From contig OX387199.1 in NCBI GenBank assembly GCA_947561715.1, positions 20,341,001 to 20,405,000 on the forward strand: a stretch of DNA of 64,000 nt, read 5' to 3'. The position numbers and the translations under genes are program-made. The stretch is from Ascidia mentula (lineage: Eukaryota; Chordata; Ascidiacea; Phlebobranchia; Ascidiidae). Numbering within the stretch: position 1 is the stretch's first letter; each line of letters starts with the position of its first letter. The notes under the pieces were generated by a model that did no database searches, had not been told where the DNA came from, and saw only the letters and a program-made list of their open reading frames with translations. Positions 21,672 through 33,600 of this stretch are shown here, in pieces.

Positions 21672-22439
21672 ATTAAACAAATCGCTTGCAATGTCAATGA
21701 ACATATATTTAACTCAATGCACGCTGGTAAAAACCAATCAAATTATTTGACGGCCATCGAATCCAATATTTCTTTTTAATGACCACGTGCGGTCAACAAC
21801 CCGATGGCACAATAAAACGTCGTTGTGTCAAACGACTGCATATATGTAGGCTGCAAAATAAATAAATACGAATATCTTTATGTGAGGCCCACCTCGCTCG
21901 TATACTAGAGTGCTGTAATATTTGCATATTGAGACGCACGCATCAACTACTGACTCAAATTAGACAATTAAACGGATGTTTCAAGTTAATTTGCAATAGA
22001 GGCACAGCCAGGAAGTGGTCGAACGGGCCAAATTATTGAAATAACTTTCCATTATTCATTTGATGATCTAAAACATAACATTGTTGGATTCGAAACAATG
22101 TTTAATTACGGACGACGCTTGGAATATAGTTTCCAAATTTTCAGTCAAAATTGACCTGCGCGCCATTTTCAAGGCAATAGCGCGCCCTGTGGTGTGAATA
22201 CCTGTATCAAGTACAAAGATAATGTTGCTGTTCCTGCCAGGCATATTATATTTGAATAGTTTGTTTTTCACATAAAACCGTAACTCATATTCAACGAGGC
22301 TTCGCTTGCTATCCAGCTAAGCTCTCATAGGCTAATGGTTCAGCACACAACCAACACCAAGAAAACGTACCAACACGAAAAAATAACGCTAACACCGCTT
22401 ATGATATCACGTGATGTTATAAAAAGGGCTGGAAACAAC

Positions 22440-23560
22440 AGTTACAGCAAGTTGTTGTAAAGCACCAGGAAATATACGCACTGTTTCCTATCATTAACAC
22501 AGCGATTGTTCTTGTGGATATGGATCGCTTCTAGAAAAAGGCGCTTTGTATGATCCACCTCCCTTTCAAGAACCTCGTCCTTGTCGAAGGCAATCCGGTG
22601 ACCTTTTAAGGCAGCATGCTTGCCCAACGCTGTCTTCCTTGCGACTTTTGATGCAACGTCGCGGCGGTGCTCCTTAATTCTGGTTTTCAGGGCTCTTCCG
22701 GTATCCCTGAAGTAGACCCCCTCGCACTCTCCACATGGAATTGAGTAAACCACTCATTTTTGTTCCGCTGCTTCCGTAGTAATGAGGTGCGACAATAATC
22801 TACGGAATGTTGTGTGGGGCCTAATGTAGACCCTAATGTCATAATCGGTCAGCATCCGCTGAAAAATCTCGGTGAGTGTGGAGACATAGGAAAGAACCAC
22901 TGAACCGAAGGCTGGCGTCGGGTCATTTGATGTGACGGCCGACCTTCCACGTGATATCCACGAGGGGTACGGGTTTTCCGCAGCTCGTGTCGAATAATGT
23001 TGATCTCTTGGTCATGATCTTCTTTGCTTGATACCAAAACATCAGCTCTTACTATAAGGGACTTCACAACCGCCTTTTTGTGTTGTAATGGATGCGCCGA
23101 CTAGAAGGAAAGGTAGCGGTTTGCGTGAGTCGGCTTACGGTAGTCACGAGAGCCGATTTTGCCGACCACGTTTCGGTACACTTCCACATCCATGAATGGT
23201 AGTTTCTTATCAATTACTTTCTCTAAAGTAAACTTTATAGAATCGCCAATGCCGTTCAGGTGGGCAAGGAAGGAATGGAGGGACCGATACATCGATAATG
23301 CAAAACGTATCATCAACTCAAGGCCTCCAAAAACGAGGAAGATGTGCAAATGTTGCAAGCGCCCTATTTTCAATAGTCTCCATTACCGCATTGGCAATCA
23401 CCCATCGCCGTTCCAAATACCTGTTGGTTAGAAATCCCTCAAAAAAGAGAAGTAGGTCGCGTTTAAGCATAAATTAAGCACTTCTGCAATGTCCTCGCGA
23501 GACAGTAGCGTTCGCTCTTCAAGATTTTCGTCTTTTTGTAAACAGTCCATGAGTTTTTTT
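22440..23560 (-). mobile_element. Penelope-like element, RT end plus GIY-YIG
   Basis: On the minus strand, in order: an RT piece (LEERTLLSREDIAEVLNLCL and a TYFSF block near 23460-23560), the RT thumb region ending in FMDVEVYR and RKPTHANRYLSF (23373-23101), a linker, then a GIY-YIG endonuclease domain (VYSIPCGECEGVYFRDTGRA, with KTRIKEH and HAALKGH) at 22753-22442. RT followed by GIY-YIG is diagnostic of Penelope-like elements. The 5' part is missing and the frame is broken into at least three pieces. It lies between segment A and the minisatellite. Confidence 0.8.
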
Positions 23561-24250
23561 TAATTTACAATGATTTAAAGTTAGAGGCTCTTCAACATAT
23601 GCAGATATGTTCCCAGCAAACATGGTGGCCTAATGGTTTTAATGTTCTCGTTTGTGGCACAGGTTTTTATTGCAATTACCGATTATCTGCTTTTGCAGAT
23701 AATTGCAACAGAAGCAAATCAACTTTTCTCAAAAGCAAACTTGTCCACTGCCCACAATAATATTTGAAGTCGGGACTACATTGATAGCACATGTGATAAT
23801 AAATAACGGTGACAAGTGTTTGTTACAATGTTGCAGAACAGACGTGTTTGCGCGCTTTTTGGAATATACTGCAATATTCCACAAAACGTTTTCTGCTTGT
23901 ATTTCATTAACCCAAGTACTTATTATGAGTCTCCATTTAAATACCTGATAAATATATCATGGTAGATATGCAAAGTTGTAGAAATGACGTAGTTTATAGC
24001 AACCACTTTCCATAAACAGAATTAGTCCATACACACAGGGTATTTTATTTCCAAATGCTTTGCAAGTTTTATCATATAGATGACGTAATGAAAAAACGCT
24101 GGAATAATGTTCACTCAAAATACAAACACCAAGGTCTTCTTCCAAATGGAAATTGTGGGGTTATACACAAATGGTATCCAAGCTGCGCCATAGGCATCCT
24201 ATTTCTGTGAATACAGTATTATGTTCTTATTGATTACTTCCCGTACGTCT
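23560..24250. other. Spacer, no gene recognised
   Basis: AT-rich DNA with only short open frames lacking domain signals. Confidence 0.4.
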
Positions 24251-24251
24251 G

Positions 24252-24450
24252 GTGAATAAATTTCAAATCATCACAGGCATGGCTTTCGTTTGGCAAAACC
24301 TGCGAGTTCCAAGCGGAGACAGGCGAGTCGATCTTCCAGGTGTTCCGGAAAAGTGCGAGATTTGGAAGGAATTCAACCATCTTTCTCACGTTGAAGATTG
24401 CATTGACCACGATGTCCTCTTAGTAAAGAACGAGTTTCTTTTTCTTAACA
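24252..24450 (+). other. Unrecognised coding-like fragment
   Basis: An open stretch whose composition looks protein-like (MAFVWQNLRVPSGDRR, then VDLPGVPEKCEIWKEFNHL). A possible acceptor (atcacag) precedes GCATGG near 24278. It runs into the minisatellite, which would follow its reading frame by accident. I cannot assign a family; it may be an exon or transposon fragment cut by the array. Confidence 0.25.
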
Positions 24451-24451
24451 A

Positions 24452-26483
24452 CTCTCTCTGGTGGTATGTTAACACTCTTTGGTGATATGTTAACGCTCTC
24501 TGGTGGTTTGTTAACACTCCCTGGTGGTATGTTAACACTTCCTGGTGGTATGTTAACACTCTCTGGTGGTATGTTAACACTTCCTGGTGGTATGTTAACA
24601 CTCCCTGGTGGTATGTTAACACTCCCTGGTGGCATGTTAACGCTCCCTGGTGGTATGTTAACACTCTCTGGTGGTATGTTAACACTTCCTGGTGGTATGT
24701 TAACACTTCCTGGTGGTATGTTAACACTCCCTGGTGGTATGTTAACACTCCCTGGTGGCATGTTAACGCTCCCTGGTGGTATGTTAACACTCCCTGGTGG
24801 TATGTTGCCACTCCCTGGTGGTATGTTAACACTCTCTGGTGGTATGTTAACACTCTCTGGTGGTATGTTAACCCTCCCTGGTGGTATGTTGCCACTCCCT
24901 GGTGGTATGTTAACACTCTCTGGTGGTATGTTAACACTCTCTGGTGGTATGTTAACGCTCCCTGGTGGTATGTTAACCCTCCCTGGTGGTATGTTGCCAC
25001 TCCCTGGTGGTATGTTAACACTCTCTGGTGGTATGTTAACACTCTCTGGTGGTATGTTAACCCTCCCTGGTGGTATGTTAACCCTCCCTGGTGGTATGTT
25101 AACGCTCTCTGGTGGTATGGTTAACACTCCCTGGTGGTATGTTAACCATCCCTGGTGGTATGTAAACACTCCCTGGTGGTATGTTAACCATCCCTTGTGG
25201 TATGTTAACACTCCCTGGTGGTATGTTAACCCTCCCTGGTGGTATGTTAACGCTCCCTGGTGGTATGTTAACGCTCCCTGGTGGTATGTTAACGCTCCCT
25301 GGTGGTATGGTTAACACTGTCTGGTGGTATGTTAACGCTCCCTGGTGGTATGTTAACGCTCTCTGGTGGTATGGTTAACACTCTCTGGTGGTATGTTAAC
25401 ACTCCCTGGTGGTATGTTAAAACTCCCTGGTGGTATGTTAACACTCCCTGGTGGTATGTTAACCCTCCCTGGTGGTATGTTAACGCTCCCTGGTGGTATG
25501 TTAACGCTCCCTGGTGGTATGTTAACGCTCCCTGGTGGTATGGTTAACACTGTCTGGTGGTATGTTAACGCTCCCTGGTGGTATGTTAACGCTCTCTGGT
25601 GGTATGGTTAACCCTCCCTGGTGGTATGTTAACGCTCCCTGGTGGTATGTTAACGCTCCCTGGTGGTATGTTAACGCTCCCTGGTGGTATGGTTAACACT
25701 CTCTGGTGGTATGTTAACCCTCCCTGGTGGTATGTTAACGCTCCCTGGTGGTATGTTAACGCTCCCTGGTGGTATGGTTAACACTGTCTGGTGGTATGTT
25801 AACGCTCCCTGGTGGTATGTTAACGCTCTCTGGTGGTATGGTTAACCCTCCCTGGTGGTATGTTAACGCTCCCTGGTGGTATGTTAACGCTCCCTGGTGG
25901 TATGTTAACGCTCCCTGGTGGTATGGTTAACACTCTCTGGTGGTATGTTAACCCTCCCAGGTGGTATGTTAACGCTCCATGGTGGTATGTTAACGCTCCC
26001 TGGTGGTATGTTAACGCTCCCTGGTGGTATGGTTAACACTGTCTGGTGGTATGTTAACGCTCCCTGGTGGTATGTTAACGCTCCCTGGTGGTATGTTAAC
26101 GCTCCCTGGTGGTATGGTTAACACTCTCTGGTGGTATGTTAACACTCCCTTGTGGTATGTTAATACTCCCTGGTGGTATGTTAACGCTCTCTGGTGGTAT
26201 GGTTAACACTCCCTGGTGGTATGTTAACCCTCCCTGGTGGTATTTTAACACTCCCTGGTGGTATGTTAACACTCCCTGGTGGTATGTTACCCCTCCCTGG
26301 TGGCATGTTAACGCTCGCTGGTGGTATGTTAACAACTCTCTCTGGTGGTATCTTAACGCTCCCTGGTGGTATGTTAACGCTCCCTGGTGGTATGTTAACA
26401 CTCTCTGGTGGTATGTTAACACTCCCTGGTGGTATGTTAACACTCCCTGGTGGTATGTTAACGCTCCCTGGTGGTATGTTGAT
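24452..26483. repeat. 21-bp minisatellite, about 97 units
   Basis: Consensus unit cctggtggtatgttaacac(t/g)ctc-like, 21 bp, nearly every unit holding GTTAAC. Occasional 22-bp units with an extra g (tatggttaac) occur from 25116 onward every 3-5 units. The variant ttaacactgtctgg recurs at about 25306, 25540, 25773 and 26029, marking a higher-order unit of about 234 bp (11 units including three 22-mers). Because 21 is a multiple of 3, the array is open in several frames on both strands, which is not evidence of a gene. Confidence 0.97.
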
Positions 26484-26507
26484 GTTACGCCTCTTAAATA
26501 AACGCTT

Positions 26508-26722
26508 TCCGCAAATTACGGAAAGATGCTCACGTACCACCTGGAATGCGGTCGCGTACTACTAGTTGTACACGTACCACCGGTTGGGAAACACTGACTT
26601 ACGCTATAAGAGAAAATTTGCCCTGTCACAAAGCGCTCATTTATTTCCTAGCGCTCCCCAATCGCCCATTTGGTCTCCAGCGCCCCCGTACGATTGCGCC
26701 CACTTTGGGAACCACTTGTTTA
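26508..26722. mobile_element. Truncated hAT-like MITE pair (B)
   Basis: Carries the right half of the nested MITE (ending ccggttgggaaacactg) and of the outer MITE (ending gggaaccacttg). The left halves present in A and C are absent because the minisatellite adjoins at about 26508. Confidence 0.5.
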
Positions 26723-27576
26723 ATCAAATATACACAATATCTTGAACGATTACATTTTTAACTGAATCATGAAAGTTGCAGCATCACTAAATATTCACAA
26801 ATCCCATCATTTTTATTTTTCGCGCTAACTACGCTGTTGAACAACAAATATGAACACAAAATATCAAGGGTCGGTGAAACCATTGATGGAATACATCCAA
26901 ATTGTCCCAGACGAAGTCCAAGTTTAGCCCGAAGGGAAACAAACATGACTTGTGATCCCAAGTTCAGTCCCATTTACTTGAAGTAAGAAGTTTCTTATTA
27001 GTGAGGCAGAGTTGCGTTCGTAAGTAAGCAAAACACAATTACGCCGTGAATAAATATTGCGTCACGTGATATTAGTTTGTAGAAAGACAACCGTATGGAA
27101 GCCGCGCAATGCCCGACTGTGTGGCTCTTGAGCCTTTGTCTCGTGTTGGGACAATAGGAAGTGCTAAGAAAAAACAAATGTCGTCATAATGAATAGGGAC
27201 GGTAAAAGGAACAATGCAGAATATCCATATTATTTGCGTAACAATGCCTGTCTATATTTAATCGCTGGCTGTGTTTAGTACGAAAGCAAATCTAAGGACA
27301 ATAGTAAGGTTGCATGAATATAGACTGGGCATCATACATAACAATATATATTGATATATTGGTATTTCCCCAGGGAAAAATTTTTCGTTGGAGTTGGATA
27401 TTTTGCTGTGATCTAGGCTAGCTTATTTGCCAATAACTTTTTCAACCTTATACAGGTATGCGTAGATTGGTTGTTACGAATCCACGTCAACAAACATTAT
27501 ATCAGACAAAGTTATTGAATTCTGGTTACTTTGCGAGGATTTCTTGAACTGTAACAAACATTTTGTGTTGCTGCAG

Positions 27577-27650
27577 AAGTCGTTGGTTGATCAGAGGGAG
27601 GATTTGAGACGGATCAGGGAAGAGTCCGACAGACTAAAAATGGGAGCAAG
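27577..27650 (+). pseudogene. Orphan coiled-coil exon (B)
   Basis: 74 bp bounded by ctgcag and AG|gtttgt splice signals, encoding KSLVDQREDLRRIREESD then RLKMGAR, a highly charged heptad-like segment. C has the same exon at 52578-52651. It lies about 800 bp upstream of receptor exon 1 on the same strand. It could be a piece of a neighbouring gene caught in the duplication, or an upstream exon. Function unknown. Confidence 0.35.
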
Positions 27651-28444
27651 GTTTGTGAGCTATTTAAATTCTTAACATGGTGAAATATGGCCACATTTTT
27701 GTCGGAAAAACAATAAATAGGCATAATTTTTGCTCGGGACAAAAATGAACATAAATATCTTTCCCCGTGTAAGCGTGGAAGTTTAAGTTTTAATTTGTTA
27801 TTTCTATGCAAGTCTTAGCAGGCCCTGGTGTGGGCCTCGGTTTATAGAGTGAGGTTAAACTCGGTCTGGTCTGTGATAGAGTTAACAGGTGTCATTAACT
27901 TGCACGGTGTCTCACGCTTCGCCAGTCGCATTGTGAGCCCAGGACGAAATTTTGGTCCGATAATATCGCGCAAAAATTATGCCTGGTCACTATCTGACAT
28001 CTGGTTATAAACGGTCGCTTGCAATATATATGCCGGCCTTTTGTAAGCGATGGAATCCCGATGGATCGGCTGGAGTAAACTAAACGTGGTTTAAAGTATT
28101 TAAATCAGACATATGGTTGAACCAGTGTGAAGATTAAACTTTTGTTTTCCAAAAATGACATTAAAACACTTTGAATAAGCTTTATCAAAAAATATGAAGG
28201 GTTCAGTGAGCTGTCGAGATTTGGCGAAAACTACTGAATATTTATTCTGATCGTTTGGGCAACAAGCGGATGAGAATAAAAACGAAATAAGGGAAAAAGT
28301 GACGACAGTTTATTTTAAAAGCCAGTGAAATTTTGGCAATTACCAGTTAACTTAAATAAAATTGCAGTGTTCCTTGATGACGTCATCCCCCTGAATAAGA
28401 TAAATATATCATTGCAAGATATAAACTCTTTGTGTTTTTATCAG

Positions 28445-30628
28445 GTATTGGTTGAAGGTGGTTGGAATCCTGCTCTCCTTCATCACAATTGCTTTAGCAC
28501 AGTATAAACCTGGCGAAAGTAAGTATTTTGTTACAAAACATAAACTCTCAATTAATTTAATATATTGGTTGGTTTTACGGATTTTGATGGATTTCAAACC
28601 GATTTACGTTCATGTGTTTTGTGCAGTGTTCACTTGCGATGATGGGAGGAAGGTGTGGGCTGGGTTGTTTTGTGATGGTCGTGGTCCCTATTGCAGAGAC
28701 GGAAGTGATAAGAAACCGGCCAACTTTTCCACTTATCCTGAAAACCTCACCAGCCCTTACATGAGGTGAAAGCACTTAAATATGTTCCCTAAATTCGTTG
28801 TATTAGTGTTGATCAACCAATAGACGATGTTATCAGGGTTTGACTTATATTAAAATAACGAATTTTGAACAGTTTATAATAAAGTCGGGTCAAATAAGAA
28901 AGTTTTAAAACCACACGCGTTTAGAATTGTTACGTTAAGAAGTGTCACAGTTTGCGTTGACTTTACAAAATTTTAAATAAACGTAATCGTCAATCTGTTT
29001 GCATAATTTGCCGTGATAAGTAAAAGTTTCATTAATGTTCGCTTGTTTTAACACAGTGTTTTAAATTGAGCATTGTTACCAAACACGTGGCAATGTTAAG
29101 CAACACGTGGCATTGTTACGAAAAACGTGGCATTATTACCACACATGTGGAATTGTATTACCAGTATCAGGTTACCTCAGTAAACATTTTAGGCGCAAAA
29201 CAAAAGTTAAAATATTTTTAATGTTGTAGGTGGTATAAATACGTTACAATCATAATGCAATTACTTCCAAAAATTCATGTTAAGGAAATGACTATTATAT
29301 CGCACGAAAGTGTATACCCACCAGCAAGTTTCATGTTAAAGACTTTTAGCAGGCGTTGCTTATCTTATACACAAGCAAAGTGGAGCCAATAATATGAATG
29401 CTGTGAGCTGCAGACAGATGGCCACTGTGTTTTTGTATTCTGGAAAACTGATCCGCCACAACGAATATCAAACAAAAATTTACACAAAGCAATGGAAACA
29501 AAAATCATGTATACGATGGCAAAAAAAGAAAAAAAAGGGTATTAAAAGAAAAGTGTGGAAGAAGAGTAAAGAGAATAAGAGAAAAAAAACGTCATAAAAA
29601 AGTAAGCTATGTTAAACGTGAATAGCAAAAAAAACAAATTAAGTAATGGTACAGGATTAAGTTTTGCGGATGTAAGAATGGGGTGGAGAGAAGGTTAATT
29701 AATTTATATTTATACAATGTTTGACATCGGCCTCGACGCCTTCAGGAAAGGTGTTGTCCCTATTCCGCTGGATAGTGAGCTTTAAGTTTATGGACTGTTT
29801 GAGGGACTGGATGAGGTGTTGTTCGAAGGGCAAGGGTCATTGCGGATTCAGTTACGGGTTTTTTAAATGGAATGGCAACATAGAGGTGTTCAGAAGGGCT
29901 GTAAGGGTTGTGGCGTAGGGTTTGTTAGGTTGTGGGAGTTTGGGAAAGTTTAGGGGTGCAGCGGTGTCAAAGTAGGTGGTGTTCATATTAAGAAGTGCGT
30001 GTTTCTAATTCGAAGGTCGAGTAATTTAGGGAATTTCAAGGTTATATTCAATGAGGGATAGTTGGGGCGTTGTGGGGGTTTCCAGTATATGCGGGGTTTG
30101 TAATATTGTTTTTAAAGAAGAGAGAGGTGAGAGGTCAGCAAAGAGGGGGATGTTGACCATCTCGTAACAACCAATCCCTACAGAGGCACCGAGTTTAAGA
30201 GGATGGGACCGGAAGTTCTAAATGCACACACGTATGTACGAAGTAGGCGCCATTGTCAAAAACAATAACATAAGTACAAGATATTGGCTTGCTAAAAACA
30301 GTTTGTGTTGAAGTCATTTGGTATTATTGCCTTATAGTTATACATAACCTTCTCTCCGGGCATTAGATTATAACATGTGCCACATGTACAACCAATCACT
30401 AAACACTGGTAGTTTGTGTTGTTACAACGTCATGGACTTCATTCGGAGCAGCGGTATTTTGAATGTACTTTGTCACACAGACATTTAAGATGATTGCCTG
30501 ATGTTGCGTATGTAGTGTGGCAATACGATGTTTTCTTCCGTTTGCGGGACCGCATTTCGGTAATGCTGTCGTCCCGCATGGTTGACTTGTGGCAACTGGT
30601 TGCGTGGGTGCTTCTGTAGGAACCACGG

Positions 30629-30660
<32 letters not shown>

Positions 30661-33600
30661 CGGATGAGCACAAGGCCACCACGAATATCACACTACAAGT
30701 AAGAAAAGAAAAAAGGCGAATAGTAAAGATACAAAAGGAAGAAAGTATACACAAAAGATAATACTTGTAACAAAAACATCGATCTGTAGTTGTTTGTCTG
30801 CGGGGGGTGGAGAGAAGGTTACCAGTTTCGGGTGATGAAATTTTTGACGTCGGCCAGGACGCCTTCGAGAGAGGGGTTTTCCCTGTTACGCTGTAAAGTG
30901 AGTCTTAAAGATATGGAGGTTTTAAAGGATCGGATGAGGTGTGTTGGGATGTTGTTCAAAGGGCGGGGGTCGTGTTTAATGCGGTTACGTGTTTTCCAAA
31001 TGATGTGGGTTAAGGAGGAGTTTAAAAGGTCGACGCGTAGGGGGTATCGTGTTGGGAGAGTTTTGGGAAATTAAGGTGTAAAGGGGTGTCAAAGTAAGGA
31101 ACGGTGTCGTTTAGTAATGAATTGAGGGTTTTTCTAACAAGGTTTAACAGGGGTTGAATTGTGGGGCAGTTATGAAAGAGATGTGAAAAAGTTTCAGAGG
31201 GGTAAGTGCATCGATAACAGTGGGGGTCTTTGTCGAGTGGAAGGAAGGTTTGTTGGCATTTAAGAGGGAGGATTTTGTATGTAAGGCGGTAATTGAAGGT
31301 TTTGAGATAGTTAGGGAAAATAGGGTTGTGAATTTGTGTCCAATCTGTCACATTGACGGGGTTTGAAGAGTGTTGGCAAGTCTAGTGTAGAGGGGTTTCA
31401 ATTTGGGGCAAAGGAGTTCCTGTTCTGTGGGGTTTATGGAGGTTATTAAAGAGTAAATGTATTGATAATGAGGGGAGGGTGTTGTTGCGTGAGGGAGAAA
31501 GTTACGTGTCCGGAGGTCGAAGAATTTAGAAATTTGGAGTCCGATAGGTTGTATTCAATGAGGGAAAGTTGGGGTGTAGTTGGGGTGTCCAGGATGCGAT
31601 GTTTATAATATTTTTTAAAGGGGAGAGAAGATAAAGGTCGGAATAGAGGGGGATGTTGGCCGCGCCGTAACCGCCAAGGTCACGGCGGGCTGCCAAGGTG
31701 TTAATAGGCAAGGTGGGGTTGTTTCGGCCTACGACAAAGCTCGCCACGATGCCGTCGACCCACTCGCGTTGCCGGGATGGTAGGGGGTAGGTGTTGGCCA
31801 TGTAAGAGATTTTAGGTAAGAGCATAGTTTTGAAAAGGATGCATTTCGAATCGAAAGTTAGAAAGGGGTTGCTTATAGAGGTGGCGCGGCTTTGTAAAGA
31901 GGAAATTTTTGTGTGCCATGCCGTTGTTATAGCCGAGGGTGCGCCGATTGGTGTTTTTAATGGGTTTATACAGTTTCGATTCCAGTTAATGTGATTCAAA
32001 AGGGGTTCGTCGGTAGGAGGTTGAAAGATGGCAATTGCTTCGGTTTTGGTGGGGTTTAGTTTAAGACCGGTTAATTTACTAAATTTATCAATTAGTGCCA
32101 GGGATTGGATGAGGGATTGCCGATACGCCACCACTAGGGTGACGTCATCGGCGTAAGCAATTGCCTTGGGTGTGTTTCGGCATGGCACGCGGGTAGACAT
32201 GATAGCGGGGTTGTTTTGGATGGCAACGAGAAGTGGATCTAAGGCGATCAGGAAGAGGGTCAAACTAAGGGGGTCACCTTGTCTGACTCCTCTCCTGATC
32301 GGAAACTCCATCGTGGCGAAACCATTGACATAGGCCCAGGAATTGGCGGAAGAATGAAGGGCAGAAAGATAATCCGTAAAGAGAGGGGGGGAAGTGTCTA
32401 AGTTTTAGTTGGAGAAGAAGCCATGGGAAAGAAATAGAATCAAAAGCTTTTTGGAAATCAAGTGAAATGAATTAAGGAGGCGTGATAATAAAGGTCGCGA
32501 AGGAGGGAAGTGGCGTCAGCTGTTGAGTTACCGGGTGTGGAGAATTGGTTGGGGGAGAGAATTGAAGAGATGAAGGGTTTGATGCGGAGGTTTAGGATCT
32601 TGTGGAGTATTTTGAGGTCTGTATTGAGGAGAGAGATGGGTCTGTAGTTGTTTAAGAGGGTCGGGTCGTTCTTTTTATGAATGAGTGTGAGGTGTCCGAG
32701 GTTGTATTCCAAGGGGGTATATGCGTTAAGATAGGCGTAGTTGAGGGCTTGGGTTTAGTCGGCCCCGATGAAGTCCCAGCAGAGCGAGTAGAACTCGATG
32801 CTGAGACCATCGGGACCGGGGGTTCTGCCAGAGGGGATGAGGGGGAGTGTGTTTTTGACTTCTTGTTGGGTGATAGGGTTTGAAAGTGTGTCACGGAGTT
32901 GGTCGGGGATGGTTTTTAAGGGGTGTTTAAGAAATTTATTATTAGGGTGCGGAAGAGGTAATTGTTGATCGGAATAAAGGGAAGAGAATAATTGGCTAGT
33001 GTGGGATAGAAGTTCCTTAGGGGTTGAGAGGGGTAGTCCATGGGGGTCTTGTAATTCGAGAATTGGGGGATGTTTGCGGGTAGGGAGGAGCTGAGTGTGC
33101 AGGGATTTGTCGGCTATGTTTTGTAATGTGGGTCGGAGGAAAGTGATTTGATGAGGGAAGAGCGGGCTTTAGAGAGGTAGGTGTTATTGAGGGACTTTTT
33201 GAGAGACTGGAAATGAGCTAGGTTTTGTGGAGTGGGATTGTCATTGACTATTTTTCTGGCGTTTTCAAATTGTTGCTGAAGGTGTTGGGTTTCAGTGCGG
33301 TATTGTTGGGAAAGGCGCTTGGAGTGGGTTTGTAGGAGTGCTTTAAATTTGTACTTGAGTGTGAGCCAGTATTCCATGGGGTTGGGGTAAAGGGGAGCCA
33401 GAGTTTGCCAGAGGGAATAGTGTAGGGAAAAGTCTTGTTGAAAGAGAGGGTCGGTGAAAGTGGAGGTATTGTTCTTCCAGGAGCCTTTGCCCCTGGGGGG
33501 GAGAAGAAATGAGGTTAAGGGTTAGAGTGACAAGGTCGTGGTCAGAAAAGGGGCATGGAGTGAAGGGATGTTATTTAGGGATTAATGGGGAGGCAATGTA

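Larger units (their letters stand above)
5840..22185 (-). repeat. Duplicated segment A (inverted copy)
   Basis: This stretch is the reverse complement of segments B and C: receptor gene, introns, flanking relics and the hAT-like repeats align in the same order. The gene-downstream edge is near 5840 (partner 46372 in B) and the gene-upstream edge near 22185 (partner 50655 in C). B lacks the outermost upstream part, where the minisatellite abuts it. Relative to B, segment A forms one arm of an inverted duplication. Confidence 0.9.

Noticed and set aside
24466-26501. Long open frames across the minisatellite on both strands (heptad repeats such as MLTLPGG, VNIPPGS, TYHQGVL)
   Set aside because: A 21-bp unit is a multiple of three, so several frames stay open by arithmetic; 22-bp units break each frame, and there are no flanking coding signals.
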